This document shows positions 16,046 to 24,414 of a DNA stretch of 59,666 bases, piece by piece; the stretch's first letter is position 1; each line of letters begins with the position of its first letter. The translations under genes and the position numbers were made by a program. This stretch comes from an uncultured Clostridia bacterium. GTDB lineage: Bacteria > Bacillota > Clostridia > Christensenellales > CAG-917. The notes below the pieces were generated by a model that ran no database searches, had not been told where the DNA came from, and saw only the letters and a list, made by a program, of their open reading frames with translations. The stretch spans positions 1 to 59,666 of the forward strand of contig CAKQUV010000008.1 of assembly GCA_934277615.1 (NCBI GenBank). Direction: 5' to 3'.

Positions 16046-17440
16046 ATGCAATTGAAGTTTGACTTTAACAATATGATGCAATCGTCCATTGGCGAGCAAG
16101 GCATCACTGAAAAAGAGATAGAAAGCGTTCTCGACAAGGCGCAAGACAGTTATGCGTACTTCGAGAAAAATCGCGGCACGGGCTGGATGGGCTGGTCGGA
16201 ACTTCCGTACAATCAGGAAGATATCGTGCGCGACATCATTTATACGGCGGCGGAAGTGCGCGCGCATTACGAAAACTTTGTTGTGCTGGGCATAGGTGGA
16301 AGCGCGCTCGGTCCGATGGCTGTGTTCAATGCGCTTTGCCATTTCAGATACAACGACCTCGATCCCAAAAAGAGAGGCGTGAAATTCTATGTGGAGGACA
16401 ACGTAGATCCCGAGAGAATGCTTGCTCTTCTCGACGTTATCGACGTTGAAAAGACTATGTTCAACGTCATCACAAAGAGCGGCGCAACGTCTGAGACCAT
16501 GAGCCAATATCTCATCATCACCGATATCCTCAAAAAGAGATGCGGCGACGATTGGGCAAAACATATCATTGCAACCACATCTCAAAGCAAGGGCAATCTT
16601 ATCAAACTTGCAAAGAAGGAAGGATTTAAGACATATTATATCCCCGACGGAGTGGGCGGTCGTTTCAGCGAACTTTGCCCTGTTGGACTTCTCCCTGCGG
16701 CGGTGCTCGGCATTGACATCATCGGACTTTTGCGTGGCGCGGCGGAAATGGACAAGGCGTGCAATTCCTCCAATCCCTACAAAAATCCCGCTTTGATGGC
16801 GGCGACGCTCCAATACATCGCAATGGAGCAAAAGGGCAAAAACATCTCGGTTATGATGCCGTATGCGGACAGCCTCAAGCTTATTGCGGACTGGTATTGC
16901 CAACTTTGGGGCGAAAGCCTCGGCAAGGCCGTCGATTTTGACGGAAACGTCGTGCATAAAGGGCAAACTCCGGTCAAATCTTTGGGCGTTACCGACCAAC
17001 ACTCGCAAGTGCAACTTTATACCGAAGGTCCGTTTGACAAAGTGGTTACGTTTATCGGCGTAAAGAAGTACAGAGGGGACGTGGTTATCGCAAACGGCGC
17101 GGAAGAATTTGCGGACGTAAACTTCCTTTGCGGACATACGATGGGCGAACTTATCAACACCGAAAGAGAGGCGACGGAGTATGCTCTCACTCGCTCCAAA
17201 CATATGAACCGCACCATTATGCTTGACGAAGTCAACGCCGTTTCGATCGGTCAATTGCTTATGTTCTTCCAACTCGAAACTGCGTATTGCGGAAAGATGC
17301 TCAATATCGATACGTTCAATCAACCGGGCGTGGAAGAGGGTAAGAATGCAACTTACGCAATGTTCAACAGAGCTGGCTATGAGGCAAAGAAAGCGGAACT
17401 CGAGGCTGCTCCCAAGAAGAACAGCAAGTATATCATCTGA
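16046..17440 (+). CDS. pgi: Glucose-6-phosphate isomerase
   Basis: Pgi interconverts glucose-6-phosphate and fructose-6-phosphate in glycolysis. The 464-residue protein carries the glycine-rich GIGGSALGP (about 76-84), the phosphate-binding TKSGATSET (about 142-150), a DGVGGRFSE loop (about 200-208) and C-terminal residues typical of the short bacterial form. Length is normal for Firmicutes. It sits in a tight run with the isomerase-like gene before it and the ABC ATPase gene two bases after it. Confidence 0.97.
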   Translation: MQLKFDFNNMMQSSIGEQGITEKEIESVLDKAQDSYAYFEKNRGTGWMGWSELPYNQEDIVRDIIYTAAEVRAHYENFVVLGIGGSALGPMAVFNALCHFRYNDLDPKKRGVKFYVEDNVDPERMLALLDVIDVEKTMFNVITKSGATSETMSQYLIITDILKKRCGDDWAKHIIATTSQSKGNLIKLAKKEGFKTYYIPDGVGGRFSELCPVGLLPAAVLGIDIIGLLRGAAEMDKACNSSNPYKNPALMAATLQYIAMEQKGKNISVMMPYADSLKLIADWYCQLWGESLGKAVDFDGNVVHKGQTPVKSLGVTDQHSQVQLYTEGPFDKVVTFIGVKKYRGDVVIANGAEEFADVNFLCGHTMGELINTEREATEYALTRSKHMNRTIMLDEVNAVSIGQLLMFFQLETAYCGKMLNIDTFNQPGVEEGKNATYAMFNRAGYEAKKAELEAAPKKNSKYII

Positions 17441-17442
17441 TT

Positions 17443-18501
17443 ATGCTGGAACTTGTCGGCGTTAGCAAGCAGTATCTGTACGGGGCGAGGGTGCTCGGCT
17501 CGTTGGATATGAAAATAGAGGACGGCTCGATTCTTGCTTTGCTCGGCGACGAACTTAGCGGAAAAACCACCTTTTTGAAGGTGGTTGCGTCCGTTACCGA
17601 TTGCGAGGGCAAGGTGCTGTTTGACGGCGAGCCGCTCGACAAAAAGCCCGACGACGTGATTATGGTTTTCGACGATTTGGCTATGTTCGGAAATCGCTCG
17701 TGCTACTATAATCTGGCATATCCGCTTATTATCCGCGGATACGACAAGGACAAAATCAAGCAAATCGTAAACGAATGCGCTCAAAAAACGGGCGTGGTAG
17801 CAATACTACGCGACAAGGCGAAAAACACGTCGCTTATAGACCGCAAAAGACTTGCGATTGCCAGACTTTTTTCAAGACCTGCAAAGGTTATACTCGTCGA
17901 CGATATAACGAGAGGGCTTGACAAGGACGAGGCAAAGGAACTTTGGAGCGAGGTTGCGCCTGTTTTGCAGAATATGGCAAAAGAAGGCAAAATCGTTATT
18001 TTTGCGACGCGCGACAAAGACGAGGCGCTTTCCGTTGCGGACAAAATCGCCGTTATGCATTACGGAGAGGTCAAGCAAGTCGGCACGTACGAACAGATAC
18101 TTGCAAATCCGTCCAACGTGTGGGCGGCGCAGGCGTTTGACAATGACTACCGCTTTGAAAAGGCGCATCTCGACAAAAAGGACGGAAATCTAGTTGCGAC
18201 GACGCTCGATGGCTATGATATCGACTTGTCGCACATCGACGGAAAGATTGCGCCCGGATATATCGGCAAAGATATTTTTGTCGGTTGGGCAAGCGATTGC
18301 TACGACGTAAATGGCGAGAGAAAAGAGAGTGTGCAGAACGCTATGCGCACTCAAAACGGATACGAATTGCGCACAAAATCGGGCGTAGTGCACTGCCAGG
18401 ACAAACTTGACGAAATTGGCACTCTTCCGCTCGAAAACTGCGCGAAAGCGTATGATTTTGCAAGCGAAAACAGCATTATAATTATAAAGGACGTTTTATG
18501 A
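17443..18501 (+). CDS. ABC-type ATPase, MalK/UgpC-like, with degraded catalytic motifs
   Basis: This 352-residue protein is laid out like sugar-importer ATPases (MalK/MsmK/UgpC): an ATPase domain to about residue 235 and a C-terminal regulatory region. The Walker A motif GDELSGKTT (about 35-43) is intact in its key residues. The Q-loop and signature regions are unusual: TSLIDRKRLAIARL stands where LSGGQ-R-A-ARAL is expected. Walker B is ILVDD rather than LLDEP, so the catalytic glutamate is an aspartate. No permease or binding-protein gene is near. It is two bases after pgi and overlaps ruvC as ATGA. It may be a weak ATPase, a shared ATPase for distant permeases, or a regulator. Confidence 0.75.
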   Translation: MLELVGVSKQYLYGARVLGSLDMKIEDGSILALLGDELSGKTTFLKVVASVTDCEGKVLFDGEPLDKKPDDVIMVFDDLAMFGNRSCYYNLAYPLIIRGYDKDKIKQIVNECAQKTGVVAILRDKAKNTSLIDRKRLAIARLFSRPAKVILVDDITRGLDKDEAKELWSEVAPVLQNMAKEGKIVIFATRDKDEALSVADKIAVMHYGEVKQVGTYEQILANPSNVWAAQAFDNDYRFEKAHLDKKDGNLVATTLDGYDIDLSHIDGKIAPGYIGKDIFVGWASDCYDVNGERKESVQNAMRTQNGYELRTKSGVVHCQDKLDEIGTLPLENCAKAYDFASENSIIIIKDVL

Positions 18502-18995
18502 TAATATTGGGCATCGACCCGGGTCTTGCGACTATGGGATACGGGGTGATAAACGCCGTCAAAGGCAACTATTCCGTAATAGATTACGGCGCTGTCATCA
18601 CGCCCAAAGACTGCACTTTGCCGCAAAGGCTCAAACAACTCGAGGAGGGCGTGCAGGAGCTTATCGAAACGTTCAAGCCCGACAATATCGCAATAGAAGA
18701 ACTGTTTTTTTCAAAGAACGTTACTACAGGTATTGCGGTGTCCGAGGCAAGAGGTGTGATTTTGCTCACGGCGGTGAAGGGGCTCGGCGACGAAGTGTAC
18801 GAGTATACGCCAAATCAAATCAAGCAGGCGGTTACGGGCTACGGCGGCGCAGACAAAATGCAGATGCAGCATATGGTGCAGGCGCTTTTGCGATTGAAGA
18901 GCGTTCCTCGCCCCGACGACGCGGCGGACGCTTTGGCGGTTGCTATATGCCACGCTCAAACGAGCAGAATGACAACAAGTTTCAAAGTGCAATAA
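18498..18995 (+). CDS. ruvC: Crossover junction endodeoxyribonuclease RuvC
   Basis: RuvC resolves Holliday junctions by symmetric nicking. The 165-residue protein shows all four acidic residues: D in GIDPGLATMGYG near the start, E in AIEELFF (about 66) and two D in DDAADALAVA (about 138-147). It starts inside the stop of the ABC ATPase gene (ATGA), so its translation depends on that gene. Its stop codon lies at the start of a 180-base non-coding repeat that separates it from ruvA. Confidence 0.96.
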   Translation: MIILGIDPGLATMGYGVINAVKGNYSVIDYGAVITPKDCTLPQRLKQLEEGVQELIETFKPDNIAIEELFFSKNVTTGIAVSEARGVILLTAVKGLGDEVYEYTPNQIKQAVTGYGGADKMQMQHMVQALLRLKSVPRPDDAADALAVAICHAQTSRMTTSFKVQ

Positions 18996-19170
18996 TTGCG
19001 CCGAATGCGAGCAAAAGTCGTCGCCATGGCAAAGACAACTCACAAGTTCATTGTCTAACGCCACGCTAGCCTTATTGCTCTACTAACCGCACAATCGATA
19101 TACGCTATCAGAATAAGAGGGATAAAAACTCCTGCCACAGTTTCGCTATATCGCTTGCTTGGTGTGTGCG
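18991..19170 (+). repeat. 180-bp direct repeat copy 1, after ruvC
   Basis: The sequence starts in the ruvC stop codon and recurs after ruvA at 20001-20181 with about nine of ten bases the same and one indel. It contains GCCATGGC and GCGCCACGCTAGCC-like stretches and no ORF. Confidence 0.9.
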
Positions 19171-19266
19171 CACTGTGTGCTTGTATGGAAGATTGAACGT
19201 GGATGCTCACAACGACTCTTCGTGGAGTTATAAACTACGGCTCCGCCTGTCTACGAGCATCGCTAG
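19171..19266. other. Variable spacer between repeat and hairpin array before ruvA
   Basis: Non-coding. It holds short palindromic stretches such as ACTCTTCGTGGAGT, and is not shared with the equivalent spacer before ruvB. Confidence 0.4.
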
Positions 19267-19410
19267 GCGCAATAAATTGCGCTAATGGAATATTCCATAA
19301 CTCGCACGAAGTGCGAATATCGCTTTTAGCCAAAGGCTAAAAATATCACTGTGCGTAGCACAATATCACTCTCGCTTCGCGAGAATATCACTTGCGTGCT
19401 TGCACGCAAC
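19267..19410 (+). repeat. Hairpin array with ATATCAC spacers, upstream of ruvA
   Basis: Successive small hairpins are GCGCAA-TAAA-TTGCGC, GGAATATTCC, CGCAC-GAA-GTGCG, TTTTAGCC-AAA-GGCTAAAA, GTGC-GTA-GCAC, TCTCGC-TTC-GCGAGA and TGCGTGC-TT-GCACGCA. Most are joined by AATATCACT or a close variant. The hairpin sequences differ while the joiner is constant, so this is a modular repeat rather than a CRISPR. The array ends one base before the AAAGGA ribosome site of ruvA. Confidence 0.85.
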
Positions 19411-19420
19411 AAAGGAAAAT

Positions 19421-20005
19421 ATGTACAATTACATTCAAGGTAAAATAGTAGATAAGACGCTTTCAACTATAGTCGTGGACAACAACGGCATAGGCTACGA
19501 AATTGGCGTGAGCGGAAATACGCTTATGGACGTCGATTTGGGTGAAATCGTCAAGATTTACACGTATCTTTACGTGAGAGAGGATGAGATGTCGCTTTAC
19601 GGATTTTCGCGCACGGACGAGAAAAAATTGTTTTTGCGCCTTATCGAAATAAGCGGTATCGGTCCAAAACTCGCAATGCAAATTCTCGGCGGTTACGACC
19701 TTAAAACGCTTACCGTGGCAATTGCAAGCGGCGACGTAAAGACGCTCACAAAGATTAAAGGACTAGGCAAAAAGACCGCGGAACTTATCGTGTTGAGCCT
19801 TCGTGAGCAAGTTGCGGACGATATAACCATATTCAACGACCACCAAGACGCACTTACGGGCGAGGATCTTGCAGACGTTGTGTTTGCGCTGGAAAGTCTA
19901 GGTCTTTCCAAAACCGACGCAGTGCGTATGGCAACCGAGGCAAGCAAGAAGGTGCAAGGCACGGAAAACATTATCAGACATTGCTTGCAAAGTCTAAACA
20001 AATAA
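19421..20005 (+). CDS. ruvA: Holliday junction branch migration protein RuvA
   Basis: RuvA binds four-way junctions and loads RuvB. The 194-residue protein starts MYNYIQGKIV, has the OB-fold N-terminal domain, two helix-hairpin-helix motifs (about 70-130, with SGIGPKLA and KGLGKKTAE) and the C-terminal RuvB-binding helices. AAAGGA lies five bases before the ATG at 19421; an upstream in-frame ATG at 19400 sits inside the hairpin array. The gene is an island between two copies of the same 180-base repeat, although ruvC, ruvA and ruvB keep their usual order. Confidence 0.96.
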   Translation: MYNYIQGKIVDKTLSTIVVDNNGIGYEIGVSGNTLMDVDLGEIVKIYTYLYVREDEMSLYGFSRTDEKKLFLRLIEISGIGPKLAMQILGGYDLKTLTVAIASGDVKTLTKIKGLGKKTAELIVLSLREQVADDITIFNDHQDALTGEDLADVVFALESLGLSKTDAVRMATEASKKVQGTENIIRHCLQSLNK

Positions 20006-20181
20006 TTGCGCCGAATGCGAGCAAAAGTCGTCGCCATGGCAAAGACAACTCACAAGTTCATTGTCTAGCGCCACGCTAGCCTTATTGCTCTACTAACCGC
20101 GCAACCGATATACGCTATCAGTTCAAGCACGGACAAAAACTCCTGCCGCAGTTTCGCTATATCGCTTGCTTGGTGTGTGCG
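20001..20181 (+). repeat. 180-bp direct repeat copy 2, after ruvA
   Basis: This copy matches 18991-19170 and again begins in the stop codon of the preceding gene. Confidence 0.9.
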
Positions 20182-20390
20182 GCTTGCGCCTAGATTCCCA
20201 CGCTATCGCATTGCTCCCACAGTGATTGTGCGCTGATAGCGCAAGCCTACGGCTTTCATTTGCATAGTTGCAAATGCAATCACTTCAAAAATATCATCGT
20301 TCGGAAACCCTTGCGAGCAAGTTTCTTCGCTCGACATTGGCGGAATGACGAGAGGGGTGGGACACCCACACCCGAACGAAATATACCACA
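20182..20390. other. Non-coding repeat-rich spacer before ruvB
   Basis: No gene is seen. It contains several small palindromes: GCGCTGATAGCGC, GCCTACGGC, TTTGCATAGTTGCAAA, TTGCGAGCAA, and GGGTGTGGG-like stretches with their complements. It looks like a mosaic of short dispersed repeats. Confidence 0.5.
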
Positions 20391-20484
20391 ACTCGCATAG
20401 AGTGCGAATATCACTTTTTGCGAAAGCAAAAAATATCACTGCGACAAAGTCGCAATATCACTCTCGCAAAGCGAGAATATCACT
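20391..20484 (+). repeat. Hairpin array with ATATCACT spacers, upstream of ruvB
   Basis: Hairpins CTCGCA-TAG-AGTGCGA (imperfect), TTTTTGC-GAAA-GCAAAAA, GCGAC-AAA-GTCGC and TCTCGC-AAA-GCGAGA are each followed by AATATCACT. It has the same plan as the array before ruvA, but the hairpins are largely different. Confidence 0.85.
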
Positions 20485-20511
20485 GACAACAATATACCAT
20501 ATGGGTAATAT

Positions 20512-21552
20512 ATGATAAAATCGCAATTTACAAAAGAAAATCAGGACTTCGACGTCGACAACAGGGTGGTGAGTTCGCTCACTATCGACGAGGACGAGCA
20601 AGAAAACAGCCTTCGTCCGCACAGTATGACGGAATACGTCGGACAGGAGAAGATAAAGAAAAATCTCGAAGTGTTTATCTCCGCCGCAAAGGCGAGAAAC
20701 GACGCGCTCGACCACGTGTTGCTTTACGGTCCTCCCGGTCTAGGCAAAACAACGCTTGCACACGTCATCGCAAGCGAACTCGGCTCGCAAATCAGAGTTA
20801 CGAGCGGACCCGCAATCGAAAAAGCCGCCGACCTTGCCGCACTTTTGACCAATCTTGAAAAGGGCGACGTGCTTTTTATCGACGAAATTCACCGTCTGAA
20901 TCGAAACATCGAAGAGGTGCTGTATCCTGCAATGGAGGACTTTTCGCTGGATTTGGTTACCGGTTCGGGGCCTATGGCAAGAAGCATTAGAATTCCGCTC
21001 AAACGCTTTACGCTTATCGGCGCGACGACAAGGGCAGGTATGCTGTCTAGCCCGTTGCGCGACCGTTTCGGCATGGCGCTCAGACTTGAAATTTATTCCA
21101 ACGACGAGCTTAAACAAATCGTTATGCGCTCGGCAAATATTCTGGGAATATCCATTGACGAGCAGGCTGCGCTCGAACTTGCAAAACGCTCTCGCGGAAC
21201 TCCGCGTATCGCAAACAGGCTTTTGAGGCGTGTGCGCGACTTTGCGGAATACGAAAAACTTGACGGAATCAATCTCGACATCACAAAGAAAGCGTTGAGG
21301 CTTATGGACGTGGACGAGCTTGGTTTGGACGTTACCGACCGCACTGTTATTGAGGCTATCATTGACAAATTCGGCGGTGGACCTGTGGGCTTGGATACGC
21401 TTTCTGCAGCGACGGGTGAAGAGGCGTCGACCATCGAGGACGTGGTGGAACCGTTCCTTATTCAACTTGGATTTATATCCCGTACACCGAGGGGAAGAGT
21501 GTGCACAAAGAACGCATACGAGCATCTTGGCAGACCTTATACCGAGGCATAA
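20512..21552 (+). CDS. ruvB: Holliday junction branch migration ATPase RuvB
   Basis: RuvB is the hexameric AAA+ motor that drives branch migration with RuvA. The 346-residue protein has Walker A GPPGLGKTT (about 73-81), Walker B LFIDEIHR (about 121-128), the sensor GATTRAG (about 168-174), arginine finger context and a C-terminal winged helix with TPRGR near the end. Length is normal. The ATG at 20512 has only a weak GGGTA upstream. A hairpin array precedes the start, so its leader differs from a standard ruvAB operon. Confidence 0.97.
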   Translation: MIKSQFTKENQDFDVDNRVVSSLTIDEDEQENSLRPHSMTEYVGQEKIKKNLEVFISAAKARNDALDHVLLYGPPGLGKTTLAHVIASELGSQIRVTSGPAIEKAADLAALLTNLEKGDVLFIDEIHRLNRNIEEVLYPAMEDFSLDLVTGSGPMARSIRIPLKRFTLIGATTRAGMLSSPLRDRFGMALRLEIYSNDELKQIVMRSANILGISIDEQAALELAKRSRGTPRIANRLLRRVRDFAEYEKLDGINLDITKKALRLMDVDELGLDVTDRTVIEAIIDKFGGGPVGLDTLSAATGEEASTIEDVVEPFLIQLGFISRTPRGRVCTKNAYEHLGRPYTEA

Positions 21553-21594
21553 AAGCACTTTATATATCAAATAACAACGGATAAAACATCGATT

Positions 21595-22647
21595 ATGCAA
21601 CAAAATCAAACAATATCTACAACTCTTACGACGCACGATTTCTATTATCGTTTGCCCGAAGAGTTGATTGCTCAAACGCCTATCGACCCTCGCGACCATT
21701 CGAGGCTGCTTGTCTACAACAGAGCGACTGATACAATCGAGCATAAGCATTTTTACGACTTGCCGTCCTATCTCAAGAAGGGCGATTTGCTTGTCATCAA
21801 CAACACGAGGGTTATCCCTGCGCGTATTTTCGGACATGTCGAAAATCACGAAAGCGTGCTTGAAGTTTTGCTTTTAAAGCGCAAAGACTACACGCATTGG
21901 GAAACAATTATGAAACCTGCACGCAAGGCACGCCTAGGCTCGGTTATACATTTTTGCGACGAGCTTAGCGCGGTCGTTACCGAAGTGGGGGATTATGGCG
22001 CACGCACCATTGAGTTCAAATTCGAGGGCGTGTTTGAGGATATTCTCGATAGAGTGGGCAATATGCCGCTTCCGCCGTATATCAAGGAAAAACTTGCCGA
22101 TAAGGAAAGATATCAGACAGTGTACAGCAAGATAGAAGGTTCGGCGGCTGCACCCACGGCTGGACTGCATTTTACTCCCGAACTTATGCAAAAAGTGCGC
22201 GATATGGGCGTTGATTTTGCAGAAGTGCTTTTGCACATCGGGCTCGGAACGTTCCGCCCCGTCAAAGAGGAGAACATTCTTGACCACGAGATGCACACCG
22301 AGTATTATGAAATAGACGAGGAAAACGCCGAAAAAATCAACTCCGCAATAAGGGAAGGCAGGCGCGTTATCTGCGTAGGAACCACGAGCGTCCGTACTCT
22401 CGAAACGGTGGCTGACGAGAACGGATACGTGAGGGCGCAAAAAGGTGATACCAGCATTTTTATCTATCCCGGGTACAAATTTAAGTGTGTAAAAGGGCTT
22501 ATCACCAACTTCCACTTGCCCGAAAGCACTCTGATTATGCTTGTGTCCGCGTTTGTAGGAATAGAAAAAACGCTTGAAATTTACAAAACCGCCGTCGAAG
22601 AAAAATATAGATTTTTCTCCTTTGGCGACGCGTGCTTTTTTGAGTGA
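21595..22647 (+). CDS. queA: S-adenosylmethionine:tRNA ribosyltransferase-isomerase
   Basis: QueA transfers the ribosyl part of SAM to 7-aminomethyl-7-deazaguanine in tRNA, forming epoxyqueuosine. The 350-residue protein carries family signatures DFYYRLPEELIAQTP at the start, VINNTRVIPARI (about 64-75), GSAAAPTAGLHF (about 182-193) and NFHLPESTLIMLVSAF (about 302-317). tgt, which inserts the queuosine precursor, follows after a repeat-rich gap. The tRNAs read by this pathway include tRNA-His in this window. Confidence 0.97.
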   Translation: MQQNQTISTTLTTHDFYYRLPEELIAQTPIDPRDHSRLLVYNRATDTIEHKHFYDLPSYLKKGDLLVINNTRVIPARIFGHVENHESVLEVLLLKRKDYTHWETIMKPARKARLGSVIHFCDELSAVVTEVGDYGARTIEFKFEGVFEDILDRVGNMPLPPYIKEKLADKERYQTVYSKIEGSAAAPTAGLHFTPELMQKVRDMGVDFAEVLLHIGLGTFRPVKEENILDHEMHTEYYEIDEENAEKINSAIREGRRVICVGTTSVRTLETVADENGYVRAQKGDTSIFIYPGYKFKCVKGLITNFHLPESTLIMLVSAFVGIEKTLEIYKTAVEEKYRFFSFGDACFFE

Positions 22648-22672
22648 GCGAACCGCGAAAGTTAGTATCAAT

Positions 22673-22949
22673 AGAGTGCGCCGTAACTCCTCTAAATATA
22701 ATTGCCCCCTTTCCTCATGTGTTTTCCCTATCGCCGTTCCCCCTCTGCGCAATGCTTGAGGGAACCCACGACGACCGCGGAGCGGGGGACAACACTCAAC
22801 GCTCGCATAGATTGGGACATTTCCCTAATTATGTCACCGTCCTTTGTGTGACTGCTACGCAACAACACGTCACAGTCGGACGGTACAAAACGTCAAGCTC
22901 GGTGTTCGATACGGTCGGCGCCCTGCGCCTCTACACTCCGAATAAGCAC
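22673..22949. repeat. Dispersed repeat element, copy A (after queA)
   Basis: One end (22673-22694) matches the reverse complement of 38242-38263 at 21 of 22 bases. The other end (22912-22949) matches the reverse complement of 37803-37839 with few changes, and similarity continues inward for some 20 bases. The interior differs from the second copy in length and sequence. It contains a GGCGC/GCGCC hairpin at one end and no ORF of note. Confidence 0.8.
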
Positions 22950-23161
22950 TTTCCGTTAATAAGTACGCTCCGAATGGGCAGATTGCGGGTATAAGTAGGC
23001 TACGAATGAGCAACGTTAAGCGCAATAAATTGCGCAAATGGAATATTCCTTATGTCATTCCGAGGGAACGAAGTGACCGTGGGAATCCAGCGTAGCGAAT
23101 ATGGAATATTCCATAAAACAACAAGAATACAAAAAAATACAAATTTACATACAGGAACAAT
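22950..23161. other. Repeat mosaic upstream of tgt
   Basis: No gene is seen. It carries GCGCAA-TAAA-TTGCGC (23020-23035), identical to the hairpin at 19267-19282. GGAATATTCC occurs twice (about 23040 and 23104), and a TCATTCCGAGGGAACGAAGT palindrome lies between them. The AGGA before tgt ends the region. Confidence 0.55.
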
Positions 23162-24265
23162 ATGAGATTTGAAGTATTACACGAAGATAAAAAGACGGGG
23201 GCGAGAGTTGGCAAACTCTACACCGAACACGGAGTTATCGATACGCCGTGCTTTATGCCTGTGGGTACCAAAGCGACCGTAAAGGGGCTTTCTCCCGAAG
23301 AAGTGCGTGCGACGGGTGCGCAGATTTTGCTGTCGAATACATACCATTTGTATTTGCGCCCCGGTCATGAGCTCATCGAAAAAGCAGGCGGCTTGCACAA
23401 GTTTATGAACTGGGACGGCGCAATCCTCACAGACAGCGGCGGCTTTCAGGTTTTCTCGCTTTCGTCGCTGCGCAAAATAACGGATGACGGCGCGGAATTC
23501 AATAGTTTTATCGACGGCAGCAAACATTTCTTCTCGCCTGAGAAATCTATGGAAGTGCAGAAGGCTCTCGGCAGCGATATAGTTATGGCTTTTGACGAAT
23601 GCACGCCTCCCGACATAACGCACGACAAGGCGCGCGACGCTATGGAGCGTACGCTAAAATGGCTGGATAGATGTTCGAAAGTTGAGCTTAAACCGCACCA
23701 AACTCTTTTCCCGATTGTGCAGGGAAACATTTTTCCCGACCTTAGAAAAGAGAGCGCGGAGCGCACCATTCCTTATGCAAAATGCGGTATTGCAATCGGC
23801 GGTTTGAGCGTTGGGGAAAGCGCGGAAAAAATGTACGAAATGCTTGACGTTTTGCAACCTATTTTGCCAAAGGATCAACCGCATTATCTTATGGGGGTAG
23901 GCACGGCAGATTACTTTGTTGAAGGCGTTGCAAGGGGAGTGGATATGTTTGACTGCGTGCTTCCCACGCGTATCGCTCGCAACGGAACGGCTATGGTAAA
24001 GGAAGGTTTTTTGACTATCCGCAACGCTCCGTACGCCGAGGACTTTACGCCTATCGATCCCGATTGCGACTGCTACGCTTGCAAGAACTACACGAGAGCG
24101 TACATCCGTCATCTCATCAAGAGCGACGAGATTATGGGCGGAAGATTGCTTTCAATCCACAATATCCGTTTCCTCGAAAGGCTTGCGGCGGATATCCGTC
24201 AGGCTATTATGGAAGATAGATTTGACGAATTCCGCAAGGAGTTTATGGCGCAGTATAAAGGATAA
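23162..24265 (+). CDS. tgt: tRNA-guanine transglycosylase
   Basis: Tgt swaps guanine 34 for preQ1 in tRNAs with GUN anticodons (Asn, Asp, His, Tyr). The 367-residue protein has the substrate-pocket DSGGFQVFSL (about 90-99), GGLSVGE (about 216-222), the nucleophile region VDMFDCVLPTR (about 260-270) and a zinc site CDCYACKNY plus a downstream IHN histidine. All are intact. Together with queA it forms the queuosine pathway. A short AGGA precedes the ATG. Confidence 0.98.
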   Translation: MRFEVLHEDKKTGARVGKLYTEHGVIDTPCFMPVGTKATVKGLSPEEVRATGAQILLSNTYHLYLRPGHELIEKAGGLHKFMNWDGAILTDSGGFQVFSLSSLRKITDDGAEFNSFIDGSKHFFSPEKSMEVQKALGSDIVMAFDECTPPDITHDKARDAMERTLKWLDRCSKVELKPHQTLFPIVQGNIFPDLRKESAERTIPYAKCGIAIGGLSVGESAEKMYEMLDVLQPILPKDQPHYLMGVGTADYFVEGVARGVDMFDCVLPTRIARNGTAMVKEGFLTIRNAPYAEDFTPIDPDCDCYACKNYTRAYIRHLIKSDEIMGGRLLSIHNIRFLERLAADIRQAIMEDRFDEFRKEFMAQYKG

Positions 24266-24332
24266 AAAACGGCTTATAGACAAAAAATTGCTTAAATCGA
24301 ATTTAATATTTGGACAAAATCGGTGTTTTTTG

Positions 24333-24361
24333 TTGCAAATCTATCATTCATCGTGTATGAT
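24333..24361 (+). promoter_or_regulatory. Promoter of yajC
   Basis: TTGCAA (24333-24338), 17 bp and TATGAT (24356-24361) lie 53 bp before the ATG. Confidence 0.68.
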
Positions 24362-24414
24362 TTAAGCACATAAATTCAATAATGAATCGCCTCTTTGGCG
24401 AATAAGGAGTAAAA

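Noticed and set aside
19267..20484. CRISPR array
   Set aside because: The repeated part is only about eight bases, the variable parts are self-complementary hairpins of unequal length, and there are no cas genes.
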